Below, in pieces: positions 13,459 through 19,092 of a stretch of 21,688 bases of DNA (position 1 is the first letter of the stretch; every line of letters starts with the position of its first letter). The position numbers and the translations under genes were made by a program. Origin of the DNA: Lactobacillus sp. UBA5815 (lineage in GTDB: Bacteria > Bacillota > Bacilli > Lactobacillales > Lactobacillaceae); contig DICX01000003.1 in NCBI GenBank assembly GCA_002417825.1, forward strand, positions 1 to 21,688. The letters are read 5' to 3'. The notes beneath the pieces were generated by a model. That model was not told where the DNA came from and did no database searches. It saw only the letters and a list, made by a program, of their open reading frames with translations.

Positions 13459-14928
13459 TTGAAATTTAATGAATTAGGCTTAAACGATGACTTGCTGAAA
13501 GCCATCAAACGAGCAGGATTTGAAGAAGCGACGCCTATTCAAGCGCAAACGATCCCAGTCGTCTTGACGGGAAAAGACGTGATTGGGCAAGCGCAAACCG
13601 GGACAGGCAAAACCGCCGCTTTTGGCCTTCCGATCCTGCAAAATATTGAAAAGAGCCATGATGCCATTCAAGCAGTGATCATTGAACCAACACGTGAATT
13701 GGCGATTCAGACTCAAGAAGAACTTTTTCGCTTAGGACGTGACGAAAAAGCGCGTGTCCAAGTCGTTTATGGTGGTGCTGATATCGGCCGCCAAATCCGA
13801 GCTTTGAAACAGACACCGGCGATTTTAGTCGGAACGCCTGGTCGTCTGCTCGATCATTTGAATCGTCACACGGTTCGACTCGATCATGTTAAGACGGTCG
13901 TTTTGGATGAAGCAGATGAGATGCTCGATATGGGATTCATCCAAGATATTGAAAGTATCTTGAAATATGCCAGTCAAAAACATCAAACTCTGTTATTCAG
14001 TGCGACAATGCCTAAACCAATCTTAAGTATCGGCGAACGTTTCATGGATGATCCTGAGATCGTGAGGATCAAGTCTCAAGAATTGACTGCTGATTTGATC
14101 GATCAATATTTCGTCCGTTCAAAAGATTATGAAAAATTCGACATCATGTGCCGTTTGATCGATGTGCAAAACCCAGAGTTAGCCTTGATCTTTTGTCGGA
14201 CGAAACGTCGTGTCGATGAGATCACACATGGTCTTCAAGCACGTGGCTACAATGCTGCGGGAATTCATGGCGATTTGTCGCAAGCAAAGCGGATGAGCGT
14301 TTTAAAACGGTTCCGTGCCGGCAAACTTGACTTGTTGGTTGCAACAGATGTCGCTGCAAGAGGTTTGGATATTTCCGGTGTGACACATGTTTACAACTAT
14401 GATATTCCACAGGATCCGGATTCTTATGTCCATCGTATCGGACGTACGGGCCGTGCCGGGAAGAACGGGATGTCCGTTACTTTTGTGACACCAAACGAAA
14501 TCGGCTACATGAGAACGATCGAGCGATTGACGAAAAAGAAGATGTTGCCGCTTCGTCCGCCTTCTGATTCTCAAGCACTGGAAGGCCAGTTGGCTTTAGC
14601 ACATAAGACGATCGAAAAATTGTTGCAAAACGATTTGACCAAGTACAGCAAAGATGCTGAGGAACTGCTTGACAGCTATTCCGCGATCGATCTTGTCTCA
14701 GCACTGCTTAAAGATCTTTCAAAAGATGCCTCTGACATCAAAGTCACGATCACGCCAGAAAAGCAGCATTCACATGGTGGTGGTCATTCACATCATTTCA
14801 AACGCGACTTTAGCAAGGGCCGTGATCGAAACGATCGTCATAGCCGTCGTGGCAACTTTTCACATCATCGCAGCGACCATGATCGTCATGATAGTTTCAA
14901 GGTTCGTCGCCGCAAATTTAAAGATTAG
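13459..14928 (+). CDS. cshA: DEAD-box ATP-dependent RNA helicase, CshA type, with a His/Arg-rich tail
   Basis: This cytoplasmic RNA helicase is probably involved in RNA decay and ribosome assembly. It is 489 residues long. Motifs in order: Q motif (GFEEATPIQ), I (AQTGTGKT), Ia (PTRELAIQ), Ib (TPGR), II (DEAD in VLDEADEM), III (SAT), IV (LIFCRTKRRVDE), V (ATDVAARGLD) and VI (HRIGRTGRAG). A C-terminal extension from ~435 is rich in His, Arg, Asp and Gly (HSHGGGHSHHFKRD), where relatives usually carry an Arg/Gly tail. The start is TTG 13459 with TAGGAGG at 13444-13450. That Shine-Dalgarno overlaps the murF stop, so the two genes form an operon 12 bases apart. The murF-helicase-acpS-alr neighbourhood is usual in lactobacilli, as I recall it. 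Confidence 0.93.
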   Translation: MKFNELGLNDDLLKAIKRAGFEEATPIQAQTIPVVLTGKDVIGQAQTGTGKTAAFGLPILQNIEKSHDAIQAVIIEPTRELAIQTQEELFRLGRDEKARVQVVYGGADIGRQIRALKQTPAILVGTPGRLLDHLNRHTVRLDHVKTVVLDEADEMLDMGFIQDIESILKYASQKHQTLLFSATMPKPILSIGERFMDDPEIVRIKSQELTADLIDQYFVRSKDYEKFDIMCRLIDVQNPELALIFCRTKRRVDEITHGLQARGYNAAGIHGDLSQAKRMSVLKRFRAGKLDLLVATDVAARGLDISGVTHVYNYDIPQDPDSYVHRIGRTGRAGKNGMSVTFVTPNEIGYMRTIERLTKKKMLPLRPPSDSQALEGQLALAHKTIEKLLQNDLTKYSKDAEELLDSYSAIDLVSALLKDLSKDASDIKVTITPEKQHSHGGGHSHHFKRDFSKGRDRNDRHSRRGNFSHHRSDHDRHDSFKVRRRKFKD

Positions 14929-14935
14929 TATTTAA

Positions 14936-14972
14936 AAAAACAAAAAAGCGGCGATAGGCTGCTTTTTTGTTT
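14936..14972 (+). terminator. Rho-independent terminator of murF-cshA
   Basis: AAACAAAAAAGCGGC (14938-14952) pairs with GCTGCTTTTTTGTTT (14958-14972), with one G-U pair and a five-base loop. It ends only 33 bases before acpS. No separate acpS promoter fits in the gap, so acpS-alr may depend on read-through or on a promoter inside cshA. Confidence 0.85.
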
Positions 14973-14992
14973 GTCATGAACAGTGAGCAAAT

Positions 14993-14999
14993 GAGGTGA
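14993..14999 (+). promoter_or_regulatory. Ribosome binding site that places the acpS start at ACG 15006
   Basis: GAGGTGA is a good Shine-Dalgarno. Its GAGG core ends nine bases before ACG 15006. In that frame a TGA at 14997-14999 closes the sequence upstream, and no ATG, GTG or TTG occurs between it and codon 9. Confidence 0.7.
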
Positions 15000-15005
15000 A
15001 AGACG

Positions 15006-15365
15006 ACGATCAAGGGAATTGGTATCGACTTGCTTGAATTGGCAAGGATCGAAAAAATCATCGCACGTGGCGATCGTTTTGCGCAGCGTGTCTTGACGCC
15101 TGCTGAATATCAACAGTATCAGCAGTATCATAAGCGTCGGAAAGCAGAATATCTGGGTGGCCGATTCTCGTTAAAGGAATCTTTTGCGAAAGCGATGGGA
15201 ACTGGCATTGGAAGATTCGTCGGGTTACAAGATGTTGAAACACTCGATGATGCATTAGGAAAACCTGTGATGACGTCATCACGATATCATGGTCATATTT
15301 GGGTGAGTCTTTCACACAGTGAAGATTATGTGGTCACACAAGTCATTCTGGAGGATGAAAATTGA
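15006..15365 (+). CDS. acpS: Holo-[acyl-carrier-protein] synthase, apparently starting at ACG
   Basis: AcpS moves 4'-phosphopantetheine from CoA to apo-ACP, activating it for fatty acid synthesis in the cytoplasm. Read from ACG 15006 the protein is 119 residues and begins (M)IKGIGIDLLELARIE, matching family starts exactly. Asp8 and Glu58 (GRFSLKESFAKAMG), the magnesium ligands in Bacillus AcpS, fall at the same numbers. The first conventional start, TTG 15030, would remove Asp8 and most of the first strand. So the real initiator is probably ACG, with ATC 15009 as the alternative, behind the Shine-Dalgarno at 14993-14999. A sequencing error (ATG read as ACG) is also possible. The 3' end overlaps alr by four bases (TTGA), which points to translational coupling. 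Confidence 0.85.
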   Translation, partial: TIKGIGIDLLELARIEKIIARGDRFAQRVLTPAEYQQYQQYHKRRKAEYLGGRFSLKESFAKAMGTGIGRFVGLQDVETLDDALGKPVMTSSRYHGHIWVSLSHSEDYVVTQVILEDEN

Positions 15366-16486
15366 TCTCAGGAATTCATCGACCGGCAGCAGTTCATGTC
15401 GATCTTGAAGCAATTCAACAAAACGTCAAAAATGAAATGACACATCTGCAACCTGGTCAAAAACTTTGGGCAGTCGTCAAAGCAAATGGGTATGGTCATG
15501 GTGCAGTTCAAGTTGCTCGGGCTGCTCAAGCAGCTGGTGCCAGCGGCTTTTGCGTCGCCTTGCTCGATGAAGGGATTGAATTGCGCCGCGCAGGCATCAC
15601 GGCACCGATCTTAGTTTTAGGCATCATACCGCCTGAACAAGCTGCGACAGCCGTTGCGTTTGATTTGGCCATTCCAGTCGGCAGTTTAGACTGGCTTCAG
15701 CAAGTTCAGCCTGAACTGCAGGCAGCCCAGTCACGGTTGAAGATTCATCTGGCGATTGACTCAGGTATGGGACGGATCGGATTTAGTGAAGATAAGGCAG
15801 TTTTAGCTGCAGATGCTTTTTTGCAGCAGCATCCAGAATTTGAAGTGGAAGGGTTGTTCACACATTTTGCCACTGCAGACAGTGATGATCTGACCTATTT
15901 TGACTATCAGGTCACGCGTTTTAAGCATTTGCGAGACTTATTCACCGTCAAGCCAAAATATGTTCATGTTGCGAACACGGCAACGAGTTTGTTCAATCGC
16001 CGCGTTTCGTCAGATCTTGTTCGTTTTGGCATCGGCATGTATGGTCTGAATCCATCTTCAGCCCCACATTCACCAGAATTGCAACCGAAGATCACGTTGA
16101 AGCCTGCTCTGCGTTTAACATCAGAGTTGAGCTTCGTCAAACAGATCCACGCTGGTTATGGGGTGGGTTATGGTGCAACGCATGTGGCCAAGCAGGATGA
16201 ATGGATCGGCACGGTACCGGTAGGGTATGCAGATGGCTGGCAGCGCGGGATGCAAGGCTTCAAAGTCAAGGTTGGCGAAACTTATTGTCCGATTGTTGGA
16301 CGGGTTTGCATGGATCAATTCATGGTTAAACTGCCAAAACAATTTGCTGCTGGGACGAAAGTTGAATTGATTTCTTCAGATCCGACGGCACCCAATAGTT
16401 TGAAGGCTGTTGCAGATTATTTAGGAACGATCCATTATGAAGTGGCTTGTCTTTTAACGGATCGGCTTCCGCGTCTGTATGATTAA
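15362..16486 (+). CDS. alr: Alanine racemase
   Basis: This PLP enzyme interconverts L- and D-alanine, providing D-Ala for peptidoglycan and teichoic acids. It is 374 residues long. Lys40 in AVVKANGYGHG binds PLP, and Tyr270 in GYGVGYGATH is the second catalytic base. IDSGMGRIGF, THFATAD, RFGIGMYG and RVCMDQFMV are family motifs of the barrel and C-terminal beta domain. The start is TTG 15362 with GGAGG at 15350-15354. The start codon overlaps the acpS stop, so the two genes are coupled. In several Firmicutes a mazEF-type pair follows alr; here a terminator follows at once and there is no toxin-antitoxin gene. Confidence 0.96.
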   Translation: MISGIHRPAAVHVDLEAIQQNVKNEMTHLQPGQKLWAVVKANGYGHGAVQVARAAQAAGASGFCVALLDEGIELRRAGITAPILVLGIIPPEQAATAVAFDLAIPVGSLDWLQQVQPELQAAQSRLKIHLAIDSGMGRIGFSEDKAVLAADAFLQQHPEFEVEGLFTHFATADSDDLTYFDYQVTRFKHLRDLFTVKPKYVHVANTATSLFNRRVSSDLVRFGIGMYGLNPSSAPHSPELQPKITLKPALRLTSELSFVKQIHAGYGVGYGATHVAKQDEWIGTVPVGYADGWQRGMQGFKVKVGETYCPIVGRVCMDQFMVKLPKQFAAGTKVELISSDPTAPNSLKAVADYLGTIHYEVACLLTDRLPRLYD

Positions 16487-16506
16487 AAATAATTAAAAAA
16501 GAGATC

Positions 16507-16540
16507 AAAAAAAGACCTGCTTAAAAGCAGGTCTTTTTTT
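16507..16540 (+). terminator. Bidirectional terminator between alr and the convergent CBS-ACT gene
   Basis: AAAAAAAGACCTGCTT and its exact complement form a 16-base stem with a two-base centre. A runs on the left and T runs on the right let it serve both alr (+) and the minus-strand gene that ends at 16560. Confidence 0.92.
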
Positions 16541-16559
16541 GACAAATGATTTAAAGCAA

Positions 16560-17240
16560 TTATTCGTTAAATTCGCCAGGTTTTTCATCACTGCGGATCG
16601 TTAGGCCAGACTGCAGGTCTTCGATTTCAGAGACGACGTAGCCTTTACGTTCCAAGCGATTGACGATGGCTTCCATCGTTTTGCGTGAAACGCCCTCAGG
16701 CAGTGTGAACAATGTCCGTCGAACGTATTCACCAGTTCCGATATCCAACGTCAAACAGCCTGCGATGCTGGCATATCTTGAAATGATTTTAGACATTTTG
16801 ACTAAGTTGCCGCGACTGTTGTCGGAAAGAACGTTTAAGACGTAGGAACCACTTTTGATGTTCCAAGCGCTGGACATCATGTCAAGCAATCTGCTGTGAG
16901 TCAAAATGCCATAAAATCGGCTGTCTTCATCTAAGACTGCGATATAAGGCAAATCTTTGATATTAAAGAACACTTTGAAAAACGGTGAATTCACTTTGAT
17001 CGTTTTTGTTGCATTTTTCAATAAATAAGTCACAGGAAGGCTCATATCGCCGCCTTGAGACTTATGCCGATAAATGTGCATCTTATAAATGTTGCCGCGA
17101 AAAATCGTACCACTATCATCGAGAATCGGTACACAACGAAAGCCAGAGTCTTCAAGAACCTTTAATGCCTGTTCGAGTGTGGCTTTTTCGCTGACGGTGG
17201 TCAGATAATCCTTTTTGATGACAAGAGATTTAATAAGCAT
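16560..17240 (-). CDS. CBS-domain pair plus ACT-like domain protein, candidate nucleotide sensor
   Basis: This is a 226-residue soluble protein without an enzyme domain. Residues ~1-70 and ~75-130 are two CBS motifs (TLEQALKVLEDSGFRCVPIL with DSGTIFRGNIY; LPYIAVLDEDSRFYGILTHS), which together form an adenine-nucleotide pocket. Residues ~135-210 look like an ACT domain (ISRYASIAGCLTLDIGTGEY, TMEAIVNRLERKGY). CBS-ACT proteins of this size include the Listeria cyclic-di-AMP-binding protein CbpA, so a c-di-AMP or AMP/ATP sensor is plausible, but the ligand is not shown by the sequence. The start is ATG 17240 with GGAGG seven bases upstream. It is a single-gene unit convergent with alr. Confidence 0.85.
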   Translation of the reverse strand: MLIKSLVIKKDYLTTVSEKATLEQALKVLEDSGFRCVPILDDSGTIFRGNIYKMHIYRHKSQGGDMSLPVTYLLKNATKTIKVNSPFFKVFFNIKDLPYIAVLDEDSRFYGILTHSRLLDMMSSAWNIKSGSYVLNVLSDNSRGNLVKMSKIISRYASIAGCLTLDIGTGEYVRRTLFTLPEGVSRKTMEAIVNRLERKGYVVSEIEDLQSGLTIRSDEKPGEFNE

Positions 17241-17273
17241 AGGGTGCCTCCGTACATGTCGTTTTACTCAATG

Positions 17274-17302
17274 ATTATATCATATTTAAGCTTGAAATTA
17301 AA
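17274..17302 (-). promoter_or_regulatory. Promoter of the CBS-ACT gene
   Basis: On the minus strand, TGA-TATAAT (hexamer at 17274-17279) is an extended -10 about 34 bases before the ATG. TTTAAT (17297-17302) lies 17 bases upstream as a weak -35. Confidence 0.6.
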
Positions 17303-17349
17303 TAAAAGTTAAAAGTTTAATGAATCTTATGACACGATTCAAGGTAAAA

Positions 17350-17383
17350 GAAAAACACCTTCTGTTGAAAGAAGATGTTTTTA
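17350..17383 (-). terminator. Rho-independent terminator of ldh
   Basis: On the minus strand AAACATCTTCT pairs with AGAAGGTGTTT (one G-U pair) around a six-base loop, followed by T. It lies 19 bases beyond the ldh stop and insulates the CBS-ACT gene. Confidence 0.85.
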
Positions 17384-17401
17384 GGAGTTATGAATGATCG
17401 A

Positions 17402-18376
17402 CTATTGACGAACTTTGATGTCCGTTTCTTTAAAGGCTTTGTCCATAACTTTCTTCAATTGATCAGCTGAAGCGGTCATCAACTTTTTCTCTTCATCAGA
17501 TAAAGGCATTTCGATGATCTGCTCTAAGCCTTTGCGGCCAACAACTGCAGGGGTTCCGATATGCAAACCGTGCAAGCCGTATTCACCGTCTAGTTCAACA
17601 GAAAGTGGCAAAACGGCATGTTCGTCGTTTAAGATGGCTTTCGTGATCCGAGCTAATGCAGTTCCGATGCCGTAGAAAGTTGCACCCTTCAAATTGATGA
17701 TGGTGTAAGCCGCATCACGAACTTCTTTATGGATCGATTCCAACTTGTCTGCACCGACCTCAGGATGTGCCTTGACCCAATCGCTGACTTTGACGCCACC
17801 GACGTTGTTGTAACTCCAAGCTGGAAATTCAGTGTCGCCGTGCTCACCAAGCATATAGGCATTGACCGATCTTGGATCGACTTTTTCCATTTTGGCGATT
17901 ACTTTTTGCAAACGGCCAGAATCAAGTGATGTTCCGGAACCGATGACGCGTTCCTTTGGAAAACCAGACATCCGCCAAGTGGCATGTGTCAAAATATCAA
18001 CTGGGTTGGCAGCGACTAAGAAGATGCCTTGGAAGCCGGATTCAACGATTGGTTCGACGATCGAGCTCAAAATCTTCAAGTTCTTGTTGACCAAGTCTAA
18101 GCGTGTTTCACCAGGTTTTTGTGGGGCTCCGGCTGAGATGACGACAAGATCAGCATCTTTAGCATCAGAATATTCAGCAGAATAGATGTTCTTGGGTGAT
18201 GTCCAAGGCGTTGCATCTGCCAAATCGATCGCATCACCTTTTGTCCGATTCTTGATGATGTCTACGATACCTAATTCTTGAGCGATTCCTTGTTGAATCA
18301 AAGCAAACGCATAACTTGAGCCGACAGCGCCGTCACCGACGAGAATAATCTTATGAGGTCTTTCTTCTCTTGCCAT
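17402..18376 (-). CDS. ldh: L-lactate dehydrogenase
   Basis: The enzyme reduces pyruvate to L-lactate and regenerates NAD+, the terminal step of lactic fermentation. It is 324 residues long. The Rossmann fold starts IILVGDGAVGSSYAF, with Asp39 of VDI as the NAD-selecting acidic residue. The substrate loop has Gln86 (GAPQKPGETR), which favours lactate over malate, and Arg92. Asp152 and Arg155 lie in GSGTSLDSGRL, and the proton relay His179 in GEHGDTEFPAWS. All catalytic residues are present. ATG 18376 is preceded by an AGGAAG-type site. It is a single gene with its own promoter and terminator, divergent from pth. The ldh-pth-mfd order is familiar in lactobacilli. Confidence 0.97.
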   Translation of the reverse strand: MAREERPHKIILVGDGAVGSSYAFALIQQGIAQELGIVDIIKNRTKGDAIDLADATPWTSPKNIYSAEYSDAKDADLVVISAGAPQKPGETRLDLVNKNLKILSSIVEPIVESGFQGIFLVAANPVDILTHATWRMSGFPKERVIGSGTSLDSGRLQKVIAKMEKVDPRSVNAYMLGEHGDTEFPAWSYNNVGGVKVSDWVKAHPEVGADKLESIHKEVRDAAYTIINLKGATFYGIGTALARITKAILNDEHAVLPLSVELDGEYGLHGLHIGTPAVVGRKGLEQIIEMPLSDEEKKLMTASADQLKKVMDKAFKETDIKVRQ

Positions 18377-18420
18377 TTGTTAAAACTTCCTTCCTGATTA
18401 GTGACAATCTTAACAAGGAA

Positions 18421-18449
18421 ATTATAGCATATTTGAATGACTTTTTTAA
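18421..18449 (-). promoter_or_regulatory. ldh promoter
   Basis: On the minus strand TGC-TATAAT (hexamer at 18421-18426) is an extended -10 about 44 bases before the ldh ATG. TTAAAA (18444-18449) lies 17 bases further up as a modest -35. Confidence 0.65.
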
Positions 18450-18489
18450 CTTTTTAACAAACGAACTTCAAGGACGCCATGTCCCCCTG

Positions 18490-18498
18490 TGCTATAAT
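18490..18498 (+). promoter_or_regulatory. pth-mfd promoter (extended -10)
   Basis: TGC-TATAAT, with the hexamer at 18493-18498, lies about 28 bases before the pth start. No good -35 is found at normal spacing. AAGGAG at 18513-18518 is the ribosome binding site. Confidence 0.6.
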
Positions 18499-18526
18499 CA
18501 GAACGCATGAGTAAGGAGTATAGATG

Positions 18527-19084
18527 ATGAAATTAGTCGCAGGACTCGGAAATCCGGGTCAAAGATACGAAAAGACCAAGCATAACACAGGATTCATGGC
18601 ATTAGACTATTTTGCCCGAAAACAGGGGTTTTCATTAGACCGAAATAAGTTTTCGGCGCAATGGACCAAACAAAAAATTGGTGAGAACGATGTGCTTTTT
18701 CTCGAGCCCCAAACGGACATGAATGCTTCTGGAATCGCAATCGCACAGGCAAGCGCCTATTTTAAGATCGCGCCTGAGGATATGCTGATCATCCACGACG
18801 ATATGGACATGCCGATCGGAAAGATCCGTTTGCGCCGAAATGGCAAATCAGGTGGGCACAATGGCCTGAAATCGATCATAGCGCAAGTGAATTCTCAAAA
18901 TTTCAATCGCCTCAAGATCGGCATCCAGCACCCTCAAAAAATGAGTGTCGTCAACTGGGTCTTGTCCCCATTCGATACGCAGCAATCTGCTGAGATGCAG
19001 AAGGCTTTTGCAACGGCAAGCAAGATCATCTTGTCGTTTTGCCAAGGACAAAGTATCGAATTTTTAATGAACAAATATAATTGA
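18527..19084 (+). CDS. pth: Peptidyl-tRNA hydrolase
   Basis: Pth cleaves peptidyl-tRNAs released by stalled ribosomes and recycles the tRNA; it acts in the cytoplasm and is normally essential. It is 185 residues long from ATG 18527. Family residues are all present: Asn9 in GLGNPG, catalytic His19 in TKHNTGF, Asn66 in DMNASG, the Asp of HDDMD (90-94), and Asn112 in GGHNGLKS. Two adjacent ATGs occur, at 18524 and 18527. The second is preferred because the family begins MKLVAGLGNPG and it lies eight bases after AAGGAG. The mfd gene follows 8 bases after the stop, so they form an operon. Confidence 0.96.
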   Translation: MKLVAGLGNPGQRYEKTKHNTGFMALDYFARKQGFSLDRNKFSAQWTKQKIGENDVLFLEPQTDMNASGIAIAQASAYFKIAPEDMLIIHDDMDMPIGKIRLRRNGKSGGHNGLKSIIAQVNSQNFNRLKIGIQHPQKMSVVNWVLSPFDTQQSAEMQKAFATASKIILSFCQGQSIEFLMNKYN

Positions 19085-19092
19085 TTCACGAG

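Noticed and set aside
16487..16560. A mazEF-type toxin-antitoxin pair after alr
   Set aside because: The gap holds only a bidirectional terminator; no coding frame fits.
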